From contig CBFHVA010000001.1 of NCBI GenBank assembly GCA_965659415.1, forward strand, positions 124,001 through 188,000: DNA of 64,000 bases. Reading direction: 5' to 3'. This document shows, in pieces, positions 9,708 through 18,503 of the stretch. The notes beneath the pieces were generated by a model, which saw nothing but the letters and a program-made list of their open reading frames with translations, was not told the DNA's origin and ran no database searches. Both the position numbers and the translations under genes were made by a program. The number at the start of each line of letters is the position of its first letter. Position 1 is the stretch's first letter. This stretch comes from Phaeocystidibacter sp965659415. GTDB taxonomy: Bacteria; Bacteroidota; Bacteroidia; Flavobacteriales; Schleiferiaceae.

Positions 9708-11687
9708 TCATTCCATTTGTTCCAATTGCCGCCACACAGCGATATATTGCGCATTGTCAGGATAGTCTTCCAACAAGGATGAAAGGAGAACTTTCGCTTC
9801 GCCGATTCTTCCCGTGCTCATATAACCAGAAATCAGGTTTAATCGAGCCGGCACGTAATCAGGGTCTAAATCTAACGCAGCCTCGAAGAAAACAAGTGCT
9901 TGGGCCGTATCTCCGTATAACAATTGTACATAGCCAAAATTGCTTTTGGCTTCCGGATAATAAGGATTGAGCTCCATCAATCTCTTGAACACGTTCTCCG
10001 CGGAACGGATATCGCCAACTTTCAAGGCTGTTGCTCCGAACTTATTCTGAAATTCGAGCACATCCGGAGCTAACTGACGGGCCTTGGCGTAAAACGTCAA
10101 TGCGAAATCATTTCTTCCCAAAGCACTGTAAGCCTCTCCCGCACGATAAGCAGTCCACGCTTCACGATTGTCATATCGCATCTCATTCAATTCGCCTAAG
10201 AGTTCATTGGCACCAAAAGCGTCAATATATCGAATCATTAGCGCAGGTGTTCCCTTCAGGTGGAAGAGATGAATCCATTCTGTGTAACTCGTCGAATCCG
10301 GCAATTTACGGATATAGACCATAGCGGAATCCAAAAGGTAATCGCTCCCCTCGAACTGTTCGTACTGCTGTAAAAACGCTCTAGCTTTGCTCCGAATATT
10401 CGGATCTGGATTGTTAATTGCCACCAAGGCCAGGAGCTTTCGTTCTAAATCTTCATCTGCATCTGGTTTAGATTCAGCGGGAACTCGAATCCAATGATCA
10501 TGCACTGTTACATGGGGTATATCCTCAGCACTTGAAACGGGCATATGGCATTGCACGCAATTGTCCTCTACCCTATTTCGGACGTTCAGGTTTTCACTAC
10601 AAACCTCTATTGCGGATTCTCCATGACACCCACTACAGGTGGCATTGAAGTTTTGAATGTTTGTTTCCCTCACGCTCTGGTGCGGATTATGGCACGAAAT
10701 GCAATTAAAACTTCCTTCGCCCGCTATAAAACACTCCGATCGTTTCAAGCGATCCGCATGACTTGCCATAATAAACGACTCATCACTGTTTGAATACCGC
10801 GGTAAATAGACATTCATCACTTCAGAGAGTCGCATTCCAGGTTTGAAATCGAAAAACGACTTACCCTCTACGAGTACTGCATTTCCTTGCAAGTGACAAC
10901 GCTGACAAAGCTCCATTTGGAGATCGGCCGAAAGGCGCTTGGGATTGACAATGCTGTAATCGGGCCCCTTAGACGTATCTATGATGATGCCTTTCCGTTT
11001 TTCGGTAACATGCAACTCCCCGGGACCATGACAACGTTCACAGTCAATACCCAGAGGCACCTCTTCAAATCGGTTATCCGATCCAAGCTCAAACCCTACC
11101 GGCATGGCGTTATGACAGCTCATGCATTCCAGACCAATCTTCCGTGAGAATCGTGAATTCTGTCCTTCCTCGAATCCGGGTGGTAAATCAGCTTTGCCTT
11201 CCTGTGTGTAATAAGTGAATGGCGCTTGATATAACAAGCCATTCATCGCCCAAATATGGCTATTGGTATGCTGACCCGATCCAATGATGTAATCCACTTT
11301 TTGGATTCGAGCATGCGTAGTATCTCCATTTTCGAATCGAAATTCCTTCACCAGGAGTATGGAATCGGAAAAATAAGGCTGATAATAGAGTTGAGAATGT
11401 GGATCGTAGATCACTTCCGAGCCATCCCATTCATAATAGGCCTTTTCCATAGTGGCCTCTCCAAACGACTTTCCCATCCCAGTATGCTGAAACGTATGCT
11501 GGATATCAGCATGACAAGTCGCACAAGTCTCAATCCCTACATAGGAAACAGTATCATGGTGGTTTCTCCAAACGAATTCCGAATTATCGGCTATGCTCTT
11601 TACCGCCGGTTCATCCGGTGAATCACAGCGGCTCACAAAGGCCGCCAAGGCACCAAAGAGCAGAATAATGAGCCAATGCTTCTTCAT
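9708..11687 (-). CDS. Multihaem c-type cytochrome fused to TPR repeats
   Basis: 659 residues. An N-terminal hydrophobic segment ends VSRC, a likely but non-classical lipobox. Seven CXXCH haem-binding motifs follow between about residues 55 and 385: CATCH, CMSCH, CERCH, CQRCH, CISCH, CSGCH and CVQCH. The spacing and phrases such as CHNPHQ and CHGPGE resemble the cytochrome c554 / perioxidative-decahaem type. The C-terminal third is made of TPR helices (for example AYSALGRNDFALTFYAKA and NFGYVQLLYGDTAQALVFFEAALDLDPDY). It is probably anchored in the envelope, facing the periplasm or surface. Its substrate is unknown. It overlaps the GNAT gene upstream by 4 bases, and the operon otherwise deals with cell-wall precursor and glycan processing. 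Confidence 0.88.
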   Translation of the reverse strand: MKKHWLIILLFGALAAFVSRCDSPDEPAVKSIADNSEFVWRNHHDTVSYVGIETCATCHADIQHTFQHTGMGKSFGEATMEKAYYEWDGSEVIYDPHSQLYYQPYFSDSILLVKEFRFENGDTTHARIQKVDYIIGSGQHTNSHIWAMNGLLYQAPFTYYTQEGKADLPPGFEEGQNSRFSRKIGLECMSCHNAMPVGFELGSDNRFEEVPLGIDCERCHGPGELHVTEKRKGIIIDTSKGPDYSIVNPKRLSADLQMELCQRCHLQGNAVLVEGKSFFDFKPGMRLSEVMNVYLPRYSNSDESFIMASHADRLKRSECFIAGEGSFNCISCHNPHQSVRETNIQNFNATCSGCHGESAIEVCSENLNVRNRVEDNCVQCHMPVSSAEDIPHVTVHDHWIRVPAESKPDADEDLERKLLALVAINNPDPNIRSKARAFLQQYEQFEGSDYLLDSAMVYIRKLPDSTSYTEWIHLFHLKGTPALMIRYIDAFGANELLGELNEMRYDNREAWTAYRAGEAYSALGRNDFALTFYAKARQLAPDVLEFQNKFGATALKVGDIRSAENVFKRLMELNPYYPEAKSNFGYVQLLYGDTAQALVFFEAALDLDPDYVPARLNLISGYMSTGRIGEAKVLLSSLLEDYPDNAQYIAVWRQLEQME

Positions 11688-12214
11688 AAAATGAGTTGCA
11701 TTTGCAGTACATCTTCATAGCTATCGCCGCGTCTCAACCAATCTTTTTGGACGCCAGTTTTGGAAAATCCAGAATCCATAAAAGCACTAAAACTCGCACT
11801 GTTACTTGCGGGAATAGATGCATAGAGTTGATGCAAATAAGCGATATCTCTCGCATAAGTTGAAAGCCAAGCTAAGGCTTCACGCGCAAAACCCTGACTC
11901 CGATATGTCGAATGAACCAGAATTCCAACCCCTGCCCTTCGATGAAGTGAGGAATAGTCATAGAGATCAAGCAGCCCGGCTGGCTCTCCGTCAAATTCAA
12001 TCACCCATCTAAATTGACCCGCGTCAGCAAGAGATTCGGCGGCATTTGCGATGTATTGAGATAAGGTGTGTCTCGATAGTGGAACTTGCCGATCGCCCAC
12101 GGTCCAGTGAGAAGGATCGTTCTCCATCTCCATTAGCCAATCCACATCATTTGGCTCGAGTGCCCGATAATGCAATCTGCTCGAGGAATATTTATTTTCC
12201 ACTATTGAGGCCAT
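11684..12214 (-). CDS. GNAT-family N-acetyltransferase (RimJ/RimL type)
   Basis: 176 residues covering one GNAT fold. The beginning LHYRALEPNDVDWLMEMEN is the usual RimJ-like entry. The acetyl-CoA pyrophosphate-binding loop is YRSQGFAREAL (about 110-120), followed by LHQLYASIPASNSASFSAF and a GFSKTG ending. The substrate cannot be read from the sequence; relatives acetylate ribosomal protein N-termini, small amines or amino acids. It overlaps dapF by 13 bases and the cytochrome gene by 4, so all three are surely co-transcribed. Confidence 0.9.
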   Translation of the reverse strand: MASIVENKYSSSRLHYRALEPNDVDWLMEMENDPSHWTVGDRQVPLSRHTLSQYIANAAESLADAGQFRWVIEFDGEPAGLLDLYDYSSLHRRAGVGILVHSTYRSQGFAREALAWLSTYARDIAYLHQLYASIPASNSASFSAFMDSGFSKTGVQKDWLRRGDSYEDVLQMQLIL

Positions 12215-12978
12215 GAACCTTCAAATACTTTCTGGGCCGGGCCGGACAGCACAATTTGGGTGTATCCCGAATCATCCGCATTAAATCGAACCGACAATGC
12301 CCCTCCAGGTGTTATAATATCTACGGATTCACCTGTAGTTTCCCCGAAATGATGAGCCGCCAGTGCTGCCGCCGTAACACCTGTACCACAACTATAGGTT
12401 TCACCTTCGACGCCACGTTCATAGGTTCTAACATGTAGCTTGGTTCCCTCCCATTCGATGAAGTTCACATTGCTTCCTTCTTCACCGTATATCTCGTTTC
12501 TGACGCGTTTTCCTTCATCATGAACATTGAAGTTAGCCAAGTCTGATACTCGCTTCACGTGATGCGGTGAGCCCGTATCGATGAAAAGGTCACTTCCCTT
12601 CACCTCAACTTGAGGCACATCGCTCATTCCCAAATGAACGACCTCACCTTCTATTTCTGCTGTATGTAATCCATCTATGGCCGTAAAACGGATGTCGCGC
12701 TGCCCTACCATTCCCAGTTTATGCGCGAACATGACAGAGCATCTTCCCCCATTGCCACACATGGTACTTTGCCGACCGTCGCTATTGTAGTACACCATTT
12801 TGAAATCGGTTTCTACGTCAGGCTCAATCAGAATAAAACCATCGGCTCCCACACCAAAACGTCGGTGGCAAATGTGGGCAATCTGCTCTTGCGTGAGTTC
12901 TGGCAGCAACCTCTCACGGTTATCAACCATTACAAAATCATTGCCCGTACCTTGGTATTTTTCGAACGTAAATGTCAT
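12202..12978 (-). CDS. dapF: Diaminopimelate epimerase
   Basis: Converts LL- to meso-diaminopimelate, the direct precursor of lysine and the cross-linking residue of peptidoglycan, in the cytoplasm. The two catalytic cysteines are visible: C74 in TMCGNGGRC and C197 in YSCGTGVTAAALA. The N-terminal YQGTGNDFVMVDN motif is also typical. Length (258) is normal. It is the first gene of a five-gene minus-strand operon running to the DUF2279 gene. A TAACTTCG box (12984-12991 on the minus strand) ends only 5 bases before the ATG, which raises the possibility of a leaderless message. Confidence 0.97.
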   Translation of the reverse strand: MTFTFEKYQGTGNDFVMVDNRERLLPELTQEQIAHICHRRFGVGADGFILIEPDVETDFKMVYYNSDGRQSTMCGNGGRCSVMFAHKLGMVGQRDIRFTAIDGLHTAEIEGEVVHLGMSDVPQVEVKGSDLFIDTGSPHHVKRVSDLANFNVHDEGKRVRNEIYGEEGSNVNFIEWEGTKLHVRTYERGVEGETYSCGTGVTAAALAAHHFGETTGESVDIITPGGALSVRFNADDSGYTQIVLSGPAQKVFEGSWPQ

Positions 12979-12983
12979 TGAGG

Positions 12984-12991
12984 CGAAGTTA
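12984..12991 (-). promoter_or_regulatory. Candidate -7 box (TTCG type) of the dapF operon
   Basis: TAACTTCG on the minus strand matches TAnnTTTG with C in place of the third T. It ends 5 bases before the dapF ATG. No TTG -33 element lies at the expected distance. Confidence 0.35.
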
Positions 12992-13027
12992 GGGAAAGTC
13001 CGTTAGAAGTATAGATTTGGTTAAACT

Positions 13028-13067
13028 GTTGTTAATCCACAATCAATGGGCATTCGCGGTTGTTAAT
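13028..13067. repeat. Direct repeat upstream of the HtrA protease gene
   Basis: GTTGTTAAT occurs at 13028-13036 and again at 13059-13067, with near-identical flanks (cc and tcc), 31 bases apart start to start. It lies between the divergent dapF and HtrA genes and could be a paired regulator site. Confidence 0.3.
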
Positions 13068-13110
13068 TCCATAATCATTTGAGAAATTTATATCATCAAC
13101 AGAAAGAAAA

Positions 13111-14556
13111 ATGAAGATGAAACAGATACTAGGCACACTTGGCTTGGCCATTCTCGGAGGGGCGGCCGCAGCCTACGGCTATTCAGAATGGATTGACAAG
13201 CCAGAACAAGTGGTAATTCAGCAGACCACTCCAACCTCCCCTACATTGCGCACGTCTGATGGCACACCTATTCAGTGGGACAACTTCTCTATTGCGGCAG
13301 AGAGCTCGGTTAACTCTGTAGTCCACGTGAAAACTGCCGTTGAGCAGGGCTATTACATGAGCCCTTTTAGAGGATTTGGTTTTGGAAGGGGAAACATGAC
13401 TCCACGCATTGTGGAAGGTTCTGGATCGGGCGTCATCATATCAGCGGATGGATACATTGTAACCAACAACCACGTTATCGCCAATACAAGGGCTGTTGAG
13501 GTTCTTCTTGAAGACAACCGTCAATATGTAGCCGAAGTTGTTGGAAGTGATCCTACAACGGATATCGCCGTGCTCAAAATTGATGCGGACAACCTGACTC
13601 CTCTTCCCTTCGCCAATTCCGACGATTTGAAACTAGGACAGTGGGTACTTGCGGTTGGCAATCCATTTAACCTCACCTCTACGGTAACGGCCGGTATTGT
13701 TAGTGCCAAAGGTCGCAGCATCAATATTATCGATGAGCGCAGTGCTATCGAGTCGTTCATTCAAACCGATGCAGCAGTGAATCCCGGAAACAGCGGAGGT
13801 GCGCTGGTAAATCTGGATGGGGATCTGGTCGGAATCAATACCGCTATCAGCACACACACTGGATCGTTTGAAGGCTATTCCTTCGCGGTTCCAAGTAACT
13901 TAGTTCAAAAAGTTGTAGATGACATCATTGAATATGGCATGGTTCAACGCGCCTATCTGGGTGTTAATATTACCAATGTCACACCAAGACTCTCTGAGGA
14001 ACTCGACCTCAACCTTTCCAATGGCGTATATATATACGACGTGGTGGAAGGAAGTGCTGCAGAGGATGCGGGATTGGAGCCGGGAGATGTGATAACAAAA
14101 ATAGACTCAAGAAGTGTGCAGCGCACATCAGAATTACTCGAAATAATTGGAAGCAAAAGGCCTGGAGATCGAGTAACGCTAGAAATTGAAAGAGATGGTG
14201 ATGCAGAGATGTACGATCTAACCCTCACTAATTCTCAAGGAAACACGCAACTCATAGCAGCATCGGAAGAACAAATCACCCCAACTTATTTAGGTGGCGA
14301 GCTGAAAGCTCTTACAAGAGAGCAAAAAGCACAACTGCGTTTGCGAAACGGTGTGGTGGTAACTGATCAAGGTGAAGGGATGTTAGCCGAGGCAGGAATT
14401 CCTCGCGGCTTCATCATAACCAAAGTGAATAATAAACGCGTGGATGACCCGGATGAGATTAATTCAATTATTCAGGACACTCATTCCGGCGACGGGATCT
14501 TAATCCAAGGATATCATCCCAATGGCAAGCCTGACTTCTTTGCCTTTGAAATGTAG
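13111..14556 (+). CDS. Periplasmic HtrA/DegP-type serine protease-chaperone
   Basis: Envelope quality-control protease. An N-terminal hydrophobic segment (about 5-22) serves as signal or anchor. The trypsin-like domain has the full triad: H121 in NNHVIAN, D151 in TTDIAVLKID and S228 in NPGNSGGAL. A first PDZ domain (about 275-370, starting RAYLGVNIT) and a second (about 390-480, with GVVVTDQGEG) follow, the DegP/DegQ layout. Its 481 residues are a typical Bacteroidota length. A glycine- and arginine-rich loop before the His (RGFGFGRGN) takes the place of the LA loop. The start ATGAAGATG offers two nearby methionines; the first was chosen. It is monocistronic, with a strong terminator behind it. 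Confidence 0.95.
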   Translation: MKMKQILGTLGLAILGGAAAAYGYSEWIDKPEQVVIQQTTPTSPTLRTSDGTPIQWDNFSIAAESSVNSVVHVKTAVEQGYYMSPFRGFGFGRGNMTPRIVEGSGSGVIISADGYIVTNNHVIANTRAVEVLLEDNRQYVAEVVGSDPTTDIAVLKIDADNLTPLPFANSDDLKLGQWVLAVGNPFNLTSTVTAGIVSAKGRSINIIDERSAIESFIQTDAAVNPGNSGGALVNLDGDLVGINTAISTHTGSFEGYSFAVPSNLVQKVVDDIIEYGMVQRAYLGVNITNVTPRLSEELDLNLSNGVYIYDVVEGSAAEDAGLEPGDVITKIDSRSVQRTSELLEIIGSKRPGDRVTLEIERDGDAEMYDLTLTNSQGNTQLIAASEEQITPTYLGGELKALTREQKAQLRLRNGVVVTDQGEGMLAEAGIPRGFIITKVNNKRVDDPDEINSIIQDTHSGDGILIQGYHPNGKPDFFAFEM

Positions 14557-14590
14557 GCTTAGTGTATATTTTACACTCTACAAATAGCAC

Positions 14591-14625
14591 GTAAGCCGCT
14601 CGAAGTGAGCGGTTTACTTATTTAA
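14591..14625 (+). terminator. Terminator of the HtrA protease gene
   Basis: An 11-bp stem with one G-T pair (14591-14601 with 14607-14617), a 5-base loop and a T/A-rich tail. Confidence 0.75.
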
Positions 14626-14632
14626 TAATTAG

Positions 14633-14663
14633 TTGCTCAATCTTACCGTCAGAGCTATTTTTG
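14633..14663 (+). promoter_or_regulatory. Promoter of the GAPDH gene
   Basis: TTG (14633-14635), a 20-base spacer and a perfect TATTTTTG (14656-14663). The start codon follows 34 bases downstream. This is the Bacteroidota sigma-A pattern. Confidence 0.7.
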
Positions 14664-14697
14664 CGGCAGTTTTTCATGCCCCTTAAAAACTTACTGC

Positions 14698-16143
14698 ATG
14701 TCACGCGCATACGAAACCGCTGTACAGGAGCGAATCTCCATGGAGAAAGCAGCAACAGAATTGATCAAAATCATCAGCGATCTGTTTTACGACAGGGGAG
14801 TTGAAACGGTTTTATTCAGAAATCAGCTCATCGATAAACGTCCGAGTGAGATTTTAAATCTGCACAATTACGCCAAGAAAGTAGTTGGGAAGAACATCAC
14901 GATTTCGGACACATTGGGACTCCTTGTAGAGGTTCAGAAAGCAGACATTTGTCCGGCGAAATTTGACATTGGTCGTTTAGCTGCTGAGTGGCTTGAAGGC
15001 GGAAGTGCTTTTGCCTCGAAAGCCGAATTTGTAGCTGAAAAGCTCAGTGATTTTATTGGAGTTGAGAACACCCAAATGGAACCCAAGGATGTGGTTCTAT
15101 ACGGTTTTGGTAGAATTGGTCGCTTGGCTGCACGTGAGCTCATTGCTCAGGAAGGAAGAGGACAGCAACTGAGATTGAGAGCGATTGTTACTCGCGGTGA
15201 GACAGAAGAGTCATTAGAAAAAAGAGCTTCACTACTCCGCGTAGATTCTGTTCACGGTGAATTCCCGGGAACGGTTGAGGCCGACTTTGAGAATATGGCC
15301 TTGGTAATTAATGGTCGCGTTGTGAACTTTATTCCAGCAAGCGCGCCGGAAGACATCGACTACACGAAGTACGGTATTGAGGACGCTTTGATTGTAGACA
15401 ACACAGGAGCATTCCGCGATGATGAGCAATTAGGTCGCCACTTAAAGGCCAAAGGAGCCTCAAAAGTTCTCCTCACCGCTCCCGGAAAAGGCGTACCAAA
15501 CATTGTTCACGGTATCAATCAAACGGATTACGATCCGAACGAAGTGGACATCTTCTCAGCAGCGTCTTGTACGACCAATGCAATTGCCCCTGTGCTCAAA
15601 GTAATTAATGACACTTTGGGCATCGAGAAAGGTCATATTGAAACAATTCACGCGTATACCAATGACCAAAACTTGGTAGACAACATGCACAAGAAGTACC
15701 GAAGAGGTCGTGCAGCTGCCTTGAACATGGTAATCACTGAAACTGGCGCTGGTAAGGCTGTAGACAAGGCAATTCCAGGATTGGGTGCGAAGCTCACCTC
15801 CAACGCTATCCGTGTTCCAGTTCCTGATGGTTCTTTGGCCATATTGAACCTTACGGTGAACAAGGATACTTCCGTTGAAGATGTGAATGAAATTATGCGT
15901 AATGCAGCCCTGAAGGGAGATTTGGTTGAGCAAATCAACTATAGCATTAGCAATGAGCTTGTTTCTTCAGACATCATTGGAAATTCTTGTCCTTCTGTTT
16001 ACGACAGTAAGGCTACCATCGTACACAGCGACAATCGTTCATTGATTCTCTATGTGTGGTACGATAATGAATACGGATATACACGACAAGTAATGCGATT
16101 GAGCAAGTACATTGCTCAGGTTCGTCGCAAGCGTTACTATTAA
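14698..16143 (+). CDS. gap: Glyceraldehyde-3-phosphate dehydrogenase, long form
   Basis: Oxidises glyceraldehyde-3-phosphate to 1,3-bisphosphoglycerate with NAD(P)+ and phosphate. The catalytic domain begins at about residue 130 with the Rossmann motif YGFGRIGRLAARE. The active cysteine is C291 in SAASCTTNAIAP, and the C-terminal WYDNEYGYTRQVMRL signature is intact. The protein is 481 residues, about 145 longer than classical GAPDH. The extra part is an N-terminal helical region (residues 1-130) with no motif I recognise. Long GAPDHs of this kind occur in Bacteroidota. It has its own promoter and a strong terminator, so it is probably a highly expressed single gene. Its direction (glycolytic or gluconeogenic) cannot be told from sequence. 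Confidence 0.95.
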   Translation: MSRAYETAVQERISMEKAATELIKIISDLFYDRGVETVLFRNQLIDKRPSEILNLHNYAKKVVGKNITISDTLGLLVEVQKADICPAKFDIGRLAAEWLEGGSAFASKAEFVAEKLSDFIGVENTQMEPKDVVLYGFGRIGRLAARELIAQEGRGQQLRLRAIVTRGETEESLEKRASLLRVDSVHGEFPGTVEADFENMALVINGRVVNFIPASAPEDIDYTKYGIEDALIVDNTGAFRDDEQLGRHLKAKGASKVLLTAPGKGVPNIVHGINQTDYDPNEVDIFSAASCTTNAIAPVLKVINDTLGIEKGHIETIHAYTNDQNLVDNMHKKYRRGRAAALNMVITETGAGKAVDKAIPGLGAKLTSNAIRVPVPDGSLAILNLTVNKDTSVEDVNEIMRNAALKGDLVEQINYSISNELVSSDIIGNSCPSVYDSKATIVHSDNRSLILYVWYDNEYGYTRQVMRLSKYIAQVRRKRYY

Positions 16144-16174
16144 GCCATAGAAGAAAGGCAACAATAGGCTCTAA

Positions 16175-16208
16175 GCCCCTGGTCAAGTTTGATTGGGGGC
16201 CTTTTTTT
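16175..16208 (+). terminator. Terminator of the GAPDH gene
   Basis: A long imperfect hairpin (16175-16200; GCCCC pairs with GGGGC at the base) followed by a seven-base T run. Confidence 0.85.
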
Positions 16209-16225
16209 CACTCTGTAAGATGTTT

Positions 16226-16233
16226 TAGTTTTG
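16226..16233 (+). promoter_or_regulatory. -7 box of the DUF481 gene
   Basis: A perfect TAGTTTTG, 19 bases before the ATG. The -33 position falls in the T run of the preceding terminator, with no clean TTG. Confidence 0.5.
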
Positions 16234-16252
16234 CCTGGAAACCAGCATACCT

Positions 16253-17272
16253 ATGAAAGCACTGCGCATACTCATAGCCTTGATATTCATCGGGCTAAAC
16301 CTTCAAGCTCAAGACACCCTCACGTTTAAAAACGGCGATGTGATCGTGGGTGAACTCAAAAGTATGGACAGAGGGGCCGTCACCATTGAAACCGACTATT
16401 CAGATAAGGATTTTAAGATTGAATGGGATGGTATTCAGTCTATTCGAGCAAGTGAGCGCTATTTGATTACAACGAGCGACGGTCAACGGATTAACGGATA
16501 CATTCAAACCCAAGGAGACGGCACGCTCCTCCTCGAAGATGTTGACGGTAAAACCCTGCAAGTAGCTCCTAGCCAAGTAGTAGGACTCAACAGTCTTGAT
16601 GATGGTTTCTTAAGTCGGTTATATGCGAGTATCGACGTCGGCTACTCTCTGGCAAAAGCAAATAATCAGAATCAGGTAACCGTGAATGGTAGAATGGGCT
16701 ATCTAGCCGATTTCTGGTCTGTAAACATTTATTATAACTCCTTGCTTTCGCGGCAAGACTCCGTTGAAGATATCCGCAGAAATGACGGCGGTGTAGGTTA
16801 TCGATATTATTTAGATCGAGCTTGGTACTTGTCATCTGATTTCACCTATCTCCAAAACACTGAACAAGCTCTAGATCTTCGTGCTAATACTAAAATTGGT
16901 GTGGGTAGATACTTTATTCACACCAATCAGTCTTACTGGGGAGTAGGTATTGGTGCAGCGAATAACATTGAGCAATTTGCAGAAAGTACAGGAGCTGAAG
17001 GCAACACCTCTTGGGAAGCCTATATCGGTTCAGAATTGAATCTTTATGATATAGGAGATTTAAATCTATTTGCAAATGCGGTCGTTTATCCTAGCTTGAC
17101 GGAAAGTGGACGTATTCGTTCAGACATTCGATTTGATGCCAAGTATTCTGATTTATTTATTGATGATTTCTACATCCGCGCAGGAATTACCATCAACTAC
17201 GATAACCAACCTGCCGTTGCTGGAAGCGAAATGGATTACATTTTCACCACCGGATTTGGCTGGAGCTGGTAA
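16253..17272 (+). CDS. DUF481 outer-membrane protein
   Basis: 339 residues with a signal peptide ending NLQAQ. The first ~115 mature residues form repeated short beta-strands of the type FKNGDVIVGELKSMDRG and SDGQRINGYIQTQGDG. The rest is a DUF481 (YdiY-like) beta-barrel with alternating aromatic strands ending in ...FTTGFGWSW, whose terminal aromatic is the usual outer-membrane insertion signal. The enterobacterial relative is salt-induced and of unknown function. The gene is monocistronic, with its own promoter and a shared terminator. Confidence 0.85.
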   Translation: MKALRILIALIFIGLNLQAQDTLTFKNGDVIVGELKSMDRGAVTIETDYSDKDFKIEWDGIQSIRASERYLITTSDGQRINGYIQTQGDGTLLLEDVDGKTLQVAPSQVVGLNSLDDGFLSRLYASIDVGYSLAKANNQNQVTVNGRMGYLADFWSVNIYYNSLLSRQDSVEDIRRNDGGVGYRYYLDRAWYLSSDFTYLQNTEQALDLRANTKIGVGRYFIHTNQSYWGVGIGAANNIEQFAESTGAEGNTSWEAYIGSELNLYDIGDLNLFANAVVYPSLTESGRIRSDIRFDAKYSDLFIDDFYIRAGITINYDNQPAVAGSEMDYIFTTGFGWSW

Positions 17273-17313
17273 GAGAATAATACCAGACGTAATCGTGATC
17301 ATCAAGATCATGA

Positions 17314-17349
17314 ACTAAAGAAGGCCAGCAAATGCTGGCCTTCTTTAGT
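17314..17349. terminator. Bidirectional terminator between DUF481 gene and gcvT
   Basis: A perfect 16-bp stem (17314-17329 with 17334-17349) closing a 4-base AAAT loop. A/T-rich arms on both sides suit termination in either direction between two convergent genes. Confidence 0.85.
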
Positions 17350-17378
17350 CTCTATTCAATTACTCAAAGTGTAAGTGT

Positions 17379-18461
17379 CTAACCTTTATAAAAAGGCAAC
17401 TTTACCACCTTTGCCTTGAGCACCTTCTTACGTACTTGAATGCCAATCTCAGAATCTACAGCTGCAAGCGCTTTGGGTACATAACCCATTCCAATGGCCT
17501 TTCCGGTGCTAGGCGACATGGTTCCAGATGTTACATGGCCAATTTCATTGCTTGATTCGTCTACAATCGGGTAACCTTGACGAGGAACACCTCTATCGAT
17601 AAGTTCAAAGCCCACCAACTTTCGACTCACCCCTTCCTCCTTTTGTTGTTTCAGGGAATCAGCATTGATGAAATCCTTCGCAAACTTGGTAATCCACCCT
17701 AACCCTGCTTCAATAGGTGAAGTAGTGTCATCGATATCATTGCCATACAAGCAGAACCCCATTTCCAGACGGAGGGTATCGCGAGCGGCTAGTCCGATAG
17801 GCTGAATATTGAATGCCGAACCTGCCTCAAAAACGGCATTCCAAATGCCCTCTGCATCGGCGTTTTTGAAATAGATTTCAAACCCACCAGCTCCTGTGTA
17901 TCCGGTAGCAGATACAATTACGTCCTCCACTCCAGCGAATGTTCCCTTCTCGAAGGTGTAGTACGTCATTCCGTTCAAATCAATGGAAGTCAAGGATTGT
18001 AGCGCTTCCGCAGCCTTTGGCCCTTGCACAGCTAAAAGGGAAATCTCGTCGGATTGATTCTCTAACTGGCAATCAAACGAATTGTGGCTCGAAATCCAGT
18101 TCCAGTCCTTTTCAATGTTGGAAGCGTTTACCACCAACATGTAGTTCTGCTCATCCTCGCAGTACACGAGTAGATCGTCTACAATTCCGCCCTTATCATT
18201 TGGCAAACAGCTGTATTGAATTTTGCCTGAAACAAGCTTAGAAGCGTCATTTGAAGTGACCTTCTGGATTAGATCTAGAGCTTGTGGTCCTCGAACCCAA
18301 AACTCTCCCATGTGACTCACGTCAAACACTCCAACGTGCTCACGCACGTTCTTGTGTTCGGCAATAACGCCTTCGTATTGTACGGGCATATTGTACCCTG
18401 CGAATGGAACCATCTTGGCTCCGAGCTTTTCATGAACAGCGGTTAATGCAGTATTCTTCAT
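17379..18461 (-). CDS. gcvT: Glycine cleavage system T protein (aminomethyltransferase)
   Basis: Transfers the methylene group from the aminomethyl-lipoyl H protein to tetrahydrofolate and releases ammonia. The 360-residue length is typical. The N-terminal KMVPFAGYNMPVQY, DVSHMGEFWVRG and YTGAGGFEIYF motifs belong to the folate-binding T-protein fold, and the C-terminal barrel has RQGYPIVD and GHVTSGTMSPS. No gcvP or gcvH lies nearby. It follows miaE by 42 bases on the same strand and may be the last gene of the Usp-SulP-MiaE operon. Confidence 0.96.
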   Translation of the reverse strand: MKNTALTAVHEKLGAKMVPFAGYNMPVQYEGVIAEHKNVREHVGVFDVSHMGEFWVRGPQALDLIQKVTSNDASKLVSGKIQYSCLPNDKGGIVDDLLVYCEDEQNYMLVVNASNIEKDWNWISSHNSFDCQLENQSDEISLLAVQGPKAAEALQSLTSIDLNGMTYYTFEKGTFAGVEDVIVSATGYTGAGGFEIYFKNADAEGIWNAVFEAGSAFNIQPIGLAARDTLRLEMGFCLYGNDIDDTTSPIEAGLGWITKFAKDFINADSLKQQKEEGVSRKLVGFELIDRGVPRQGYPIVDESSNEIGHVTSGTMSPSTGKAIGMGYVPKALAAVDSEIGIQVRKKVLKAKVVKLPFYKG

Positions 18462-18503
18462 GGTATGCGGAAAAATTCTTTTGTAATTCTTGTTTTTGAG
18501 CTT

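Noticed and set aside
10887..11147. Open frames on the plus strand opposite the cytochrome gene
   Set aside because: They are antisense shadows of a gene with seven haem motifs and lack signals or family similarity.
17314..17349. Perfect 16-bp inverted repeat as the end of an insertion element
   Set aside because: It lies between two convergent stops, has a 4-base loop and no transposase nearby; it is a bidirectional terminator.
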